A stretch of DNA of 64,000 nucleotides from Rotaria macrura (GCA_900239685.1 OENT01000135.1:62001-126000), one strand, 5' to 3'. Counted from the first letter of the stretch, positions 1-13,152 are shown. Numbers and translations are program-made. Notes: generated by a model not told the origin, from the sequence alone.

Positions 1-3000
1 TAGTTTATTAAAAATGCACTAAGACTTTTGTTTTGATGTTTTTGTATAAAGTATAGTTTTCTATTTATTATTCATACATCTTTTTTTCTGCCGATTAGTT
101 TAGTACCAGAAGAACATTATAAATGCAATTATAATGAAGAGAATCTTTTATTTGATCTTTTCCTCAATGTGAAGCACGATGAAACACGCTACATGTATAA
201 AACTTAGTAAATATAGATTTGATAGAAAACATGAATCTGCAACGTATGATTAAAAACAAAGTATGTGATTACGTCTGGCTAAATGTTTATGCATAGCTAA
301 ATAAAAACAGAAAGATAAGGAGATACTATTTAGTTCATTTCACGGAAATTGCATGAGCTATTCATGCTTCAATTGTTTTAAATTATGTAGCCGAATTTCT
401 TTAGATCATGTCAGTAATATTCTAGTAGCAGCAGTGATGACTAGGGATGGATTTATCTTTATATAGATTAGTCATCAGATGCTAGCTGGGTTATGAATGA
501 TGAATCACACATTTTGCTTGATGTATTGTTTAAATTAAATAGTCCTGAATACAGATAAAGACACGACTATAGGCTTTGATGTTATTAATTGCTTGACAGA
601 AAATAGCATTAGCATAATATCTCAGTAGTTATATTCACCATACGTAATACTACCTAATCTTTGGTTAAGTAACCCTATCGAACGGAATTGAATTGATTCA
701 ATAGATGAACTATTATGTAATCATACAGTTTTATAGGTAGCGAAAACTTTTTTATGCAAAAACCCACACTCAATAAATTTTAGAAAGAATTAAGCTTGGT
801 ATAAATAATTATGACAACAATCCTCCACATTTGATAAAAAAAAACTTTAAATATATCTTTATCTTTATATTTTTATCCAACGATACATGAACATCTGGTC
901 AGACTTAAGCAGATGTTAACGAATTAATAATCTATCATATTCAATTTGTTGTTAATCTAATTTGTGTTTGCCAGACAGAAGAAAATGAGGTAATTGTAAA
1001 TAACTGGCAGGCAACTTATGGTGAGCTCAGAGATTTCTGAAGAAATTCTTTACAATTCACGTATTTGTTTTTCCACGATAGTTTGCTGTAGATTTATTAT
1101 GAATCGATATTCATTTTTCTACGACGATCTTCTTCGTACCTGATCTATTCAGTAGACCTCGTCTCAGCGGATGAGCTCCGCCAATGGAATTTTAGCTTCC
1201 GTCTAAACGATGAGTTGTCGACGAGAAGACTCAAGTAGAAGGCGCCATGGGCAATTATTACTTACACAAGAAAAGTAATTTTAAAAATAAACACATCTTT
1301 CTTTTTAATCTTGATATTCTTTTCAACCTTCATTGATGTGAAAGAAAATGGCGAGTTCATAATTGTACTGCTTCATAAATCTCCACAGAAGTCCCTGACA
1401 GTAATCCTCGGAGGTTTTTTCTTTCTACTGTACACTCAAAAATTTGAAGCTAGACGATGGGAATTCTACATCGATTCTTACGAATTATTCTATGGTTTTG
1501 AAAATATTAACCGCTTGTATAGAAGAGGACTTTTTTTCAAAAAATATATATGAATAGACATACTCAAATGTATCATAGTGAAATTCAAAGCAAAACCTTA
1601 AAGCAGAGACTTTCTTAAATATGAAAAACGTTTTATGATATCAAATACATACATAAATAAATGAGCAATATGAATTGAATTTTATACATGTTTTTTCTCA
1701 CTTTGAAATTAACTTTAGAGAAACATATCGATATTGATTCGGTGAACAGTATTAGTTTACACTTTTACTCGTTCTGGCACGTGAATCTATTTTAAAAGAT
1801 GTAGAGCCTTGTTTTCGATTTGAGAGCGTATATGTAACAACATTTCGCTGTCATCGATGCCATAAAGTGTGAACAATTGCCTAGACTAAAAATACCCCCC
1901 CCTCACGTCTCCTCTACATGCGTATGTGTAACAGTTTTGTATTTTCTAATGATTCTGATTCATCCCTGCATACTAGACGAAAGAAAATATGATCGGCTAA
2001 TTCTGTTATTTCAGTTTCAACTCATAACATAGCTAATTATTATCGGGATATGTTGTTTTGACAGAAAGAAAAATAGTTCAGTATCATACAAATATAGGTA
2101 GTTTCTAGGTTTATCTCAAATTGAGATGAACGACATTTTATAATTGGTTTGTGCCACACGAGAACTTTCAAGCACATTTCAAGGGAAAAAAATTGTACAT
2201 AATACAGCGGAAAATAAAATAAATTATACTACTTGTTATTTACTTTCAACTGATTTTATTCGATGACAATAAACATTCATAGTAACGATGCTTTCAAATT
2301 CTAAAAATGGTGACCAGAAAAACGCATACAGGACCTACAAATAATTATCAATTGAGCTTCCAAACTCAATGTCTTCCGAATGACGAGCAATTTAAAAGAA
2401 AACAATTGTTTTCAATACAATACATCTAAAAAAATAACCATAGAATAACATCTACACTCATAATTGTAGAAATACAATCTTCCTTCAAAGCTGGAAAAAT
2501 CTTGTCTATTTTTAGCATAGCATAATTCAAGACTAACATCTGAATAATGCGTCTTTCATAAACGAATGACTGTCTTATGCAATGTCGATGAACTAATATA
2601 TAAGAACGTGTTTCATTATTTTCGAAATTCATTACTGATTGATCATAAAATACACACCCTTATTGGATAGACCGTGCTATAACGGGTCGAATCAAACCCT
2701 TTATCATATCCTACTCGAGCGTCATGATTATAGAGTTGATGAAAGTGTGAGTTTACAGTGTACTATATTGATTTCTAGAGTTTCTGTCTTTACTGTACTA
2801 AACACAGTTGCATCTCCGAACAATATGTATTGCTATGTCGAACATAATATTAAGATTAGTTAAGTTCAAAATTTACTTTCATCAGCTGGTTCAAGTCTTA
2901 GTTGAACGAATACCTTTATATCCTCAGTAACGTATTCATTGTGTTCAGAATGAACAGAAATATTCACAAAATTTAAAAAAGTATGTACATGAAACTTTAT

Positions 3001-3433
3001 CATAGTTAAGATACGCAGGAATCAGTAGACATGCAACAAACCCTATTTAACTTTGGTGCATGTCTCCGAGTCATGGAGACTTGGTCATCATATAAAAATG
3101 CATCAAATCAGAAGAACTTACTGAATTTCTGGTTTTCTATCGTGTATATAATGGACAAGAAGTAGTGTAAAAATGCGAATAGCAACCTGGTTAAACATGT
3201 TGAATCATATATAAGACTGAAGGGTGAACGTGTGACTAAGAGGTAGGAAGAAACAATTAAAGTCATATGACAAGCTAACATTTTATCACTGCTAATAAAT
3301 AAGACAGACACACATCATTGTCACACAATGCATTGATCGTGAGACTGTATAATATCTGATATGTTATATTTTATTCATTCGATTTTAAAAAAATGATCAT
3401 GGAAATATAAAATATAGAAAAATATAAACTAGT
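1..3433. other. Gene-free AT-rich spacer
   Basis: No open frame here has protein-like composition or phase-compatible splice sites. The longest frames (about 75-80 codons) are low-complexity and lack recognisable motifs. A slightly GC-richer patch lies near 1130-1250, and a run of eight C occurs near 1895-1902. I see no tRNA or long repeat. The right edge holds the 3' flank of the M13 peptidase gene. Confidence 0.6.
3370..3375 (-). other. Polyadenylation signal of the M13 peptidase gene
   Basis: AATAAA on the minus strand lies about 60 nt past the peptidase stop codon. The spacing suits the poly(A) signal of that transcript. AT-rich DNA produces this hexamer often, so position is the main support. 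Confidence 0.45.
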
Positions 3434-6400
3434 CTACCAAACGATACATTTGTTGACTCGACTATTTCTTTGTCCTGGTCGACAACCAAATGCACGATCG
3501 AACTCGACGAAATTAGATGTAGGTCCGATTACTCTACAAAAAAAAACGAATTTCAATCGAATACGTAGAATAAAAATTTCAATCAAGTTATCTACCTGAA
3601 CGGACCCAAGGAATGCACATCCGATGAAACACGATTACGTGCATATGAATAAGTCATTTTTGTACACCACGTATGCGCATAGTTAATAAAGAACATTTGT
3701 TCAGGTGTATAGTTCGAGAGGCCAGGAAGCCGTTTATCAGAATTCGGATTAGCTTTTGCCCACTTTTGATACGCCTATAATAAGTATGATCACATTTATG
3801 TACTTTTTTTAAACTGTACACAATCTAATTGACTCACAAAATAAGATTCTCGCAAGCCTCCATTATCAGCTATATCTTCTCCTTGAGTTTGATTCCCGTT
3901 CGCCTAAAAAAGAATAATACATATATATACATATACATCACATTTGCAAACAAGCTTTATGGTGATATTCGAGTTGAATTCAAGGATGAAATGCATTGCA
4001 ACTGTTAATGTTTTAGAAGATGAATAGAAATATGTTTCAGTTCCTATGAATTCGAATGTTCTCTTTTAGGTTGTCTATGATATATAATATTTAATCTCAC
4101 AGAATGGCATTGAATGTGAAAGAATACACAAGGAAAATAGGTGTCTGAAAATCTTATGACGGTTCCTAATTATTGCTTAGTAAAAATAATCGACGAAATA
4201 TGAATAGTAATAACCTTGATGTCAGTGTTCGGTACAGAATAGTTACTATACTGATCGATAATACAGGTTTTACGTTTATTGAATTCTTCAATAGTTTCAC
4301 GAGACCACCATGGAATACGATTTCCATCTTTATCAAACTGACGACCACTATTGTCAAATCCATGGGTGATTTCATGTCCAATAACAACTCCAATTCCTAA
4401 ATTATGATATTTTTTATGGTTCTCAGTTACTCAAATGAGTAATTAACATCTTTTCGTGTTAAAACAAATACATACCACCATAATTGAGATATCTAAAATA
4501 TTTCAGAAAAATTAGAATATGAAGTAAATAGTTGTGTTTACTTTGGTGCATCCTTGTCGAAAAATGGCGATTGAAGAATACCCGCTGGAAAAGCTAGATA
4601 CAATTAGACAAGAAGAAAATCATAAAGAACATCAAGAAATTTAGAAGAGAAAAACATACTTATTTGATTTTTTGATGGTGTGTAGAAAGCATTAACAATA
4701 GTAGGCGCACTAGAACCCCATGCTTTACGATTGACAGTTTCGCGAAGAATTTGGAATTCATTTTTCGCGTGTATTTTGAGTAATTTCAGAACGTTGCTTA
4801 TATACGATGAATTGAATATGTACTATATTATTCAAAAGCAAAAATATCAAGAATGGGAGCATAGAAAATGCATCTGAAGATGTATACCGCAAAATCATGA
4901 GAAAATTTTCAAAATACAGAAGTTCCTCTGATAGGGTGCACAGTATACTATAGTACTGTAATCGTATAACTTACTTACTTCAGCATATTTAGTTTCAAGT
5001 TCTGTCACATTATCACTTGCCAAATAATCAGGATATCCGATTTTTTCATCGACAGCTTGTGCCTGGAAATAAGAATCGATTGTAGTTTATCATCGAATAA
5101 ATTTCTTAAAGAATGGTTAGTGATTGAAAAAAAGAATTCGTCATAATAGAAACAAGTTCTGTAGCTGTGTTACTTCGTTTCAATATATGTCAAAGTTCAT
5201 TAAATAAGCGCATTAGAACAAGAGATAAAACAGATATCTGTTCGCTCGAGAATAATTTTGAAAATCGATCTAAAAGAATTCATGAAATGTAAATGGAGAG
5301 AATTTTAATCTCTCCTTTAGATACACGAACAAACATCGTATATTGATAATATCTCATGAGATTTTAGAAACTGTGATATCAATACAATTCAAGAGGACTA
5401 AGAAAAATATGTTAAAATATGAATCCTACGATAGGTACAAAAAAATACAGCATTCCCATGATCAATAATCATGACTAAATCGTGTTTCAAATTAAACTTC
5501 TGCAAGACTTTTTCCAATGTTGTGTAACTCTCAATCATTGCTCAAGTATGTAATGGGATTCGAAGATTTGATTCCTTATTCTAATGACATGTCAGATAAT
5601 ATGCGCAAAACATAATTTATATATTTCATTCATCACAATACAGATATTTCGAGTCGAATTCCTACTTGAAATATACTCACAGCAAGATTAAAAAGTAAAT
5701 GTGATACAAAGATTTCATTGGAATTTTGATCTAAACTGAAGTACAGAAAAGAAGGGTCTAATGAACTCTCATCATGGAACAATTAAATACAGTTTTTGAA
5801 GCGTTGTATTTACTTATAAGATAGTCATGGAATTCACACGTTAATTGCATGCTTTTATTTAAAATAAGAAGGCTTAACATTTATAATTGAATCTTACTTT
5901 CTTTGACAAGAAGAGAGTGTTTCAGGTATGATTGATATCAATGATTAAACTGAACAACAACACGAATACAACAAAATACTATTAACGTTAAAGTCGGAGT
6001 TATATTATGACTGTGCATAATAATAAGCGTGTAGCTGTTGTAATAAGAACCGAACATTCAAATGAAAGTGCTAGGGAAAGAAATCATTCAAGTATAGAAG
6101 ACTTTGAATATTCGCCGAAGAATTTCTTATTCAAGGTACTCTAATAAATGAAGCAAGATAGGTTCAAAGTCCTATTGCGCTCAATCGTCAAAGCTTTTGA
6201 AATTCTTGATACGTACAAAAAAGGCATAATAGTATTTTATATTTAAGGAAAAGTAGTTGGGACATTGTGACTTGTGAAGTTTCCGATAGGTTTGTTTTAA
6301 ATTTTAATGGAAGTGAAATATTTTGTTCGAAGAAAATAGCGAGTGGAAGTTTTAAGGTGAGGTTGTAGCGGCTGCTGATCTGTCCAATTATGGGTTTAAT

Positions 6401-8707
6401 CAACTGGAATCAAAATACAACTGCCTATTTTTGCATCTCGCTGAATCTTTGTAATAATAAAATTTGCTGATTTAATAGCAATTAAAACGAATGATGACAT
6501 TTCCATCAGAATAAAACCAAAACAAGATTCTTAATTTCACACATTTTATTATTGATATTTATATGAAGAAGAAATTGGAGTTCCAAATTTTTAGCCGCAC
6601 GAGATTCTAAACAGTTTTCCTTTCAACGGAGATTGAACATATGAACCACTATGTATTAGAGTATTCTTTTTGTAAATTCCACATATATGAAATCCAGCTT
6701 TAATGTTTCTCATAGGAACTCTTTTCTGTACATTCTTTATTTGTGATCTCTTACTTTCATATCAATCTTACTTTTTCTATTGCTTTATATTTTGACGTCT
6801 CATCCATCCATGTCGTTTGTTCGAGCATATCAATAAATGATCTTCGAATATTACCAATCATTTCAAATGACTGGATATTAATAAATAAAACAAGATGTAA
6901 AACAAAACGGAATTTTTCATACTTGATTACGAGCGTTGTTATCGAAATAGTTTTTTATATAAAGTTTCGAAACAGCAAATCCCATATTACCATTGACGAA
7001 ATTTCCACAAAAGACATTGCGTGGTTGTTCAGCTGTCGTTCCTTGGAGTACATGTTGAAAATTCGCTTTTATACTTCGAAATCGTTTTGGCATATTGTCA
7101 ACTCGATGCGTCATAAAACGCCATATAACGTAGTTTTGTAACGTACGCGATGCAGTTTGATCGATAATGGATGAAACATTAAATAAATAATCAATTTCAC
7201 CTACATGCACAACATCATCATCGACTAAAGTGACTCCACTCCATGAATATGCCGAGCGTAAATACTTAGTAAAATCAAACTATGCACAAACATACAAAAA
7301 ATATTTCAGAATAAATGCTAAATAAGAAAATAAAAACTATCGACTAACACTGGTTTTTAACATGTCTGTAAGATTACCAAACGTTGTACGAATCGTTGCG
7401 TTCGGTCGGCCTCGTCGTTCTTCAATTGTCCAATAGTGCTAATATATCAAATAATTACAATAACTTTACACATTAAAAACAACATGTATTACTTTGGCTA
7501 TTTCTTTTTCGAATTCGAATATTTCATTAACATCTTTTTCAATCATTGATGTATCATTTGATAATTCAGATGCTAGATCATAGATAAATCGACGATATGC
7601 AATCGTTATCTTCGATTCATTTAAATAATATTGACGTTGCCCTAAGCCAAGATCACTTTGACCTATCTATAGTTATCGTTTGAATACCAAACCATTACAA
7701 ATCTTCTCTACTTACTATGATATCATATTCTTTTGAATTTTTGTCATCAATCGATGTACCTATACCAAATATAATATCATTGTTGTATTGACGTAATTTA
7801 AGCAATGCATCGAATAAATTGAATGAAGCATTGTTCCATGATGCACCTTGTAATATTGGCCACCCACCGAGCTCTTTATTAATTAATGAAAGCATTAAAT
7901 CAATACCTTCATCTTCGATATTTTGTTCATCCATACATGAATGATATAATGTACGAGCATTCGTAACAGCTTTAGGTTCATTTGTATCATTGGTAACTGG
8001 TGGTGTCAATATATCTATAATTACAGAAAACGACAGAAATATTTCTATTGAAATTAATAAAGAGTCTTTCTAACCAACAACGTTGTAATCTAATTTTGTT
8101 CGTAGTAAGTTGAATGTTCCTATGGCATCAGCTGGAAATATGAAATAATTTAAAGCATGTTAACTATGTTTCATAGAATTCACAGACCGTCATCAGGTAT
8201 TCGTGAATTTTTAATCCATGTACCACAAACAAAATGATAAAAATCTTCACATGGTTCAACTGTTTCGTCAATACTTTCGATCAAATAATTAGCTGCAACA
8301 TGAATTTTATCAGAAATTTCATTGAGTTCTTCAAAGTGATGAACTGACCTGCTTTAACACAATATGGGGTTGTACATAGTTCATTGTTGACTAAAATACA
8401 AAACCGTATGTATTAGTATGAGTTAACATGTGATTATACCATTTTTTTGTGTAGTTTTGCTTTTCAAAGCTATTATCACAGCTAACACTGTTGTAGATAT
8501 TGCTAGTATAACAATGGTAGTACCAAGGAGAATAAATGGTATTTTGGAACGTGATGAAGAACTTTGTGAATCACTAATGACACTAGAATAACAAAAAGGG
8601 ATGATCATACAATTTTTTTAATCTCATAATTGATCCACACAATATAAATCGTAATCTTATAATTACCTAAGTCTAGATAATGTTTGACTGCTGAATTTAG
8701 AATTCAT
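3434..8707 (-). CDS. Neprilysin-like M13 zinc metallopeptidase (type II membrane ectopeptidase)
   Basis: Eighteen exons join in consistent phase to 749 residues, the length of human neprilysin. Exons run 8707-8667, 8582-8440, 8390-8349, 8292-8188, 8131-8075, 8014-7716, 7666-7493, 7438-7349, 7279-6923, 6870-6772, 5062-4979, 4822-about 4672, then six short ones ending at 3434. A cytoplasmic tail (about 25 residues) precedes a membrane segment near 28-52, then a Cys-rich ectodomain with a [11 protein letters not shown] block near 92. The substrate-binding NAFY, the zinc site HEITH (about 582-586), the third ligand Glu in GEDIAD (about 644) and the C-terminal CxxW (CIVW) are all present, so it should be active. 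By family knowledge it cleaves short peptides at the cell surface. The ATG at 8707 is chosen because the ATG at 8608 lies in a pyrimidine tract just before an acceptor. Introns are about 50 bp except one of 1.7 kb (5063-6771). Which NEP/ECE paralogue it is cannot be said. Confidence 0.95.
5063..6771 (-). other. 1.7-kb intron of the M13 peptidase gene
   Basis: This is the only long intron of the gene. It splits the exon ending in TSKYKAIEK from the exon starting [10 protein letters not shown], with GT and AG ends in phase 0. I see no embedded gene. The ~70-codon frame near 6188-6403 has no recognisable motif. Confidence 0.75.
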
Positions 8708-9520
8708 GTTGGCAAATCTTACGTCTTGAATCTAGTAAGAAAACTTGTAAAAACAATATCAACAAAAATAATATCAAAACTTAGAGACTCGGATGTGTTA
8801 ATATTCTTATCTTATATTCATCTAAATATTTCATTTCAAAGTTTTGAAGAGATCTCAAAATGTACTGATAAGATAATAAAAGAATCATATCACACTTGTT
8901 ATTTCAAATGCACATATCATGCTGTAAGTGCTTTTATGGAATAGTAAACAATAATAGAGAAAAAAAAATTGTAGATATTGATTTTGGCAGTGCATCTGAC
9001 TAGATAAAAATTATTAAACGGACAATAAATATTGTTCTATCACTAATGAATCTCGTCAACAGAAAATCTTTATTCACTGCATATGTCACTTCTGATTTCT
9101 TTTGCGGATACCATATGCTCTTAGATTTACTTGTTTGATTGATGCATATTGAAAGAAATTTCTTCAAATTTGCAGAGTTTTGTGGTGACAGAAAAAACCT
9201 CATCAAACCGTCAAGTAATATATGAAAAGGGAGATACTATCAATTCATATAACTATGCAAGCATGCTATTTGATCTAGAATTCTGTTTTATCGCGTTCCA
9301 CCATTCTTTTACTCTGTACAGTAATTGTCTTAAACCGGATCTCGCTTGGTCTTGGTGAAATTCACTGCGCTTCAGTGCCAAATATCACCAAGTGGAAGAT
9401 TAACATTTGAAGAACTCACGCTTGAGCTGTTTTACCTTTTAAGCATTTGCAGGCGGCTTTCATTGATCAAGTGTTTACTGAAAAATCGAATATGTGATCG
9501 ATCTGAAATAAAGGAACGGG
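8708..9520. other. Spacer upstream of the M13 peptidase gene
   Basis: It presumably contains the peptidase promoter and 5' UTR. Open frames of 60-86 codons on both strands show no motif or exon structure. No repeat is obvious. Confidence 0.5.
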
Positions 9521-10532
9521 CCGCATAAGCCATTCCATTTGGACCACTTTGTTCTTTTTCCGAGATAACTATAAAAGAATTATATCAGTTTGTAGCGCTG
9601 GAACTGGCGAGTCTAAAGATGTGTCAATGTACTCGAAAAGCCTAAAGCTAGAAGTACGTGTACCATTCACAAATTTAGCCAAATTTCCTTATGTTAGATA
9701 AGAACATGCGTGTTGCTTATGACAGAAAGTTAGAGAATGATAAGCTCGTTCACAATGGGATCTGTAGAGCGTGAAATGGGCTACCTTATCATAAAAAACC
9801 ATAAAAATAGCATTTTTCGATCGATGGTTGAACCTGTCTGTGTTTTAAAAGGTTCCGAGAACTTACATTTTTCTCGAAAAACTTGCCCCTAGCGCCCCCC
9901 CCCCCAGGGATAGGTCCAAAACCCAACTATATCTACATAGCGCTCTGGTACTATAAAAGACGCTCTCACGCTTCACCAGTTGTTAAGGAACGATATATAT
10001 CGTCCCAACAGCCTCTATACTGTGTTTCCTTTCTGTTTGGTCATCCGTATCTACACTCTAAAACAGAAGGTTTTTTACGGAACTTAAAGAGGTTCTTCCT
10101 GCGAGCACACTGGAAGTACCTTTTTGGGTTCATTATAGAACTTTAAAAGCTTTGATATCAATACTAAAAAACTTTTTCAAGATTTACAAAACCAGAAAGC
10201 TTTTGCACCTTACAAACCAAACTTTTTAAGGTTCTATACTGAACCCAAAAACGTTCTTCCGGTGTGCCCGTGGGAAGACCACTTATAAGTTCCGTAAAAA
10301 TCCTATTTTTCCGAGTGCTCTCTGACTTTCTGCCAGAAGCAACACCCATGCTCTTATCTAACATAAGAAAATTTGGCTTAACTCGTGAGTGGTCCATTTA
10401 CCTCTTGCTTTAGGCTTTTTGGGCACCTTGACACATCTTTAGATTCACCAGTGCCAGCGCTACAAACTCATATAATTCTTTTATACTTATCTAGGAAAAA
10501 AAGTGGCCCAAATGGAATGGCTTATACGTCCC
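9521..10532. repeat. Foldback (long inverted repeat) element, about 1.0 kb
   Basis: The outer arm 9521-9741 matches the reverse complement of 10312-10532 at high identity, beginning AAGCCATTCCATTTGG on both arms. An inner arm 10073-10150 matches the reverse complement of about 10225-10311. The right arm is continuous, while the left arm is split by about 330 bp (9742-10072) that includes a run of 11 C at 9895-9905. I see no transposase. It is best read as a non-autonomous foldback DNA element with an insertion in one arm, or a deletion in the other. Confidence 0.8.
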
Positions 10533-11262
10533 TGTCCTTTCAAATAGGTTTAGTGATTTACACATAACTCTGTTCAAGAAAATTGCCATTTGATTTTAAG
10601 CTTGAATTAGATCATCATTATTTTACTCACTATTCTGAAGATGTTGATGTTTTTCTCAGAATAAACATCAGAACTTCATACGATTTTATCATAACTTTTC
10701 ATTTAATATTTTCCTTGGAGAAGCATCAATGAATGATTTGTTTTTAGATTCGATGTTTCTTTCAAAGCAAAGCAAGAGAACTCCAACACAAGGCGAAGGT
10801 GTGAGTATGTGTGGGTCTGAGTCTGGGTCTGGATGTTACCCGAACTAAAATCTACTCACATCAACACCCAAAACGTTTATAGCCAGAGCTTCAAAAACAT
10901 ATTTGCGAATTGTAATCAGAGACTAAACTGGAACTGATTCGATGAAAATTTCACAAAAATAATGTAGGCCTGAAAAGTGCTCATCCACTCTAATCCTATT
11001 TTAAGAAAATCAATATTGAGGATGAGAATCAATCTTGATAAACTGATATGTTGCTCAGTTCCCTTTCTTGTCTCATTCAAACCATATTGATATCCATGAT
11101 GATTACTGCCATCTTCAAGATAGTCAAGTGGGATTCAAGGAAATGCTGTTTCTTGTATACGCCGATGAATGAATCCGATACTCGATCAGATAGAATATCA
11201 ATACGTTCGATCAATCCATGGAATTCGATTGGATCCTAGGAGACCAACGTCACCTTTTTTTT
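10533..11262. other. Spacer with simple GT/GGGTCT-rich patch
   Basis: An imperfect GTGTGGGTCTGAGTCTGGGT patch lies near 10800-10835. A minus-strand open stretch near 11080-11230 reads like protein for about 45 codons but has no start or recognisable family. I do not call a gene. Confidence 0.4.
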
Positions 11263-11475
11263 AGCAATTGCGACGCAACTGAGACCCATAATTGCAAAAA
11301 CCTAGGACGCAGTTATGCGTAACTGTGAGTTTTTCACCGTAACTACGGATTAATGCGATTTTTTTATCGTGGTTACGCGTAACTATGTCGCAATTTTCAG
11401 CAATTAAGGGTCACAGTGTGATTGCAGTTACGCCGTTACTGCACCACAGTTTCATCGTAATGAAACACATGGGGA
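11263..11475 (+). repeat. Left copy of a ~210-bp inverted repeat
   Basis: This is the reverse complement of 12947-13152 with substitutions and small gaps. Both copies carry many GTAACTGCG/CGCAGTTAC words and end on the inner side with the small hairpin GTTTCATCGTAATGAAAC followed by ACATGGGG. Together the copies bracket about 1.47 kb holding the tRNA-Ala gene. They could be terminal repeats of one element or two separate insertions in opposite orientation. Confidence 0.8.
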
Positions 11476-12492
11476 CGACTGACAGATGAATCTGACGATT
11501 GAACCTTATTTTATTAGTTGTGTACTAATTAGTACCTGGTGATCATACAACAGGTGAGTCAAAAGCTCGCGTGAGATTCTATGACACTCTCAAAGTTGAA
11601 TCCGATAAAATCCAATACCTTCAAATAGGCAGTCATCCCCTCTCCGCATTTTGATTGGATGGCGTCGACTTTTATAACAAAAAAATCCTACAATATGATC
11701 GGATCCTATTATCGGAAATGATTTTTCTGGGTATTGTGTCGCCATCTTGGGATGTTCATTTCATATTAGATTGCCTTCCAATCGTGCATAAAAAGACATC
11801 CAAACAATAGCTACTCGTAGTTACATCATAGTCTATGCTACTCCATTATTTATACTGAGACACTATCAACATTTAGAGTGAGATCTTCAAACAGTAACTC
11901 TTGTAAGCAGTCAAACAAGGTCAAATTAATTAATTTCTATTCAATGATCTATTCATTATTTTGTTGCAGCCAGAAAGCATTTTGATTGGCCCTTGTCTTT
12001 AGCTACTCAAAAGAACAATACAAAAATAATTGTTCACACTTGAATATTAAAAGTTTTTCAACATTGGAAAAATTCATTAAAAAGCCCCTCACTAATTTCA
12101 GAACGATTCTCCAATCAGAGTACTTCATTTTTTACTATCCCATGTAATAAAAACCGCAAGAACATCGGCCATTAACCGCGGATTTTTAGCGGATCGTTTA
12201 CTGGCTCCCATCAGTGAAAAATCACTGGAATTTACAATGGTACAGATAAAAATGATTCGGTGTTCACAACATAGGATATTTTTTCAAATAACAGCGAACA
12301 AAACTTTCCTTCATTTAAGTATTATTTTTCGACTGGAAACTAAAAAAGAAGCAATATTCATTCTCTGTTTATTGTTTGAATTTTTTCCAATGAACTAGCT
12401 CTGTGCGCATGGTATCACTCTATTTATGAAATACATTCATGCCGATTTCGCTCGCAATTACTTAAATTATTACATGATATTAGTACGAATAT
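11476..12492. other. Interior left of the tRNA within the inverted-repeat pair
   Basis: AT-rich DNA with no open frame worth calling, no transposase motif and no further repeat that I can see. It is the larger part of the cargo between the two inverted ~210-bp repeats. Confidence 0.5.
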
Positions 12493-12565
12493 GGGGATGT
12501 AGCTCATATGGTAGAGCGCTCGCTTAGCATGCGAGAGGTATTGGGATCGATGCCCAACTTCTCCA
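12493..12565 (+). tRNA. tRNA-Ala (anticodon AGC)
   Basis: This 73-nt cloverleaf has the D arm GCTC/GAGC, anticodon stem CTCGC/GCGAG around loop TTAGCAT (anticodon AGC), a 5-nt variable loop, and T stem TTGGG/CCCAA with loop ATCGATG as in other animal tRNA-Ala genes. A box (TAGCTCATATGG) and B box (GGGATCGATGCCC-like) are present. CCA is not encoded, and the discriminator is A. One acceptor-stem pair (6:67) is T-T instead of T-A. That may lower stability or mark an ageing copy. It lies between the inverted ~210-bp repeats. Confidence 0.9.
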
Positions 12566-12577
12566 ATGGTTTACTGG

Positions 12578-12584
12578 TTTTTTT
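12578..12584 (+). terminator. RNA polymerase III terminator of tRNA-Ala
   Basis: A run of seven T begins 13 nt after the mature tRNA end. Four or more T on the non-template strand is the usual Pol III stop. Confidence 0.8.
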
Positions 12585-12946
12585 CTTAAATGTGATTATT
12601 AAACAATTGAAAAGTCATCATTTTATTTTTTTAATTTTGATTTCTAAATTTTGAAAATATCTTAATTTGAATCAAAAAAGATAATTAATTTTTGAAAAAT
12701 AAATTTTGAGCAGAACTAAAACTTTTTATGGACGAACCAGTCAAAATTTGTTTTATCGATATGTTAATAAGTGGCGAAAGGGAAAGTAAGCCATGTAAAA
12801 TTAGTTCCCTACAGGTATGATCACAAATATTCTTATTTCCCACCCATCTCAGATCTCAATCTTCGTGAGAGATAAGTATACGGAAATCAATAGTTTGCTG
12901 GTCGTCCGTAAATAATTAATACATGCCACCAATCACTATACACCCC

Positions 12947-13152
12947 CCATGTGTTTCATTACGATGAAACTGCGGCGCAGTTACGGCGTAACTGCGATCG
13001 CACTGTGACCGGTAATTACAGAAAATTGCGACGTATTTATGCGTAATTACGATAAAAAAATCGCAGTTACGCGTAGTTACGGCGAAAAATTCACAGTTAC
13101 GCAAAAGTGCGTCCCAGTTAATTGCAGTTATGCGTCACTTTTGCGTTGCAAT
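12947..13152 (-). repeat. Right copy of the ~210-bp inverted repeat
   Basis: This is the opposite-strand partner of 11263-11475. Its inner end carries ACATGGGG-type sequence and the GTTTCAT...ATGAAAC hairpin, and its outer end the GCAAT/TGCGACGC-like words. The copies differ at roughly one base in five, so the pair is not recent. Confidence 0.8.

Noticed and set aside
6743-7210. 132-codon plus-strand frame
   Set aside because: Antisense shadow of peptidase exons 9 and 10.
8423-8608. ATG at 8608 as start of the M13 peptidase
   Set aside because: It lies in a pyrimidine-rich tract immediately before an acceptor. A 41-nt first exon with ATG at 8707 joins in phase.
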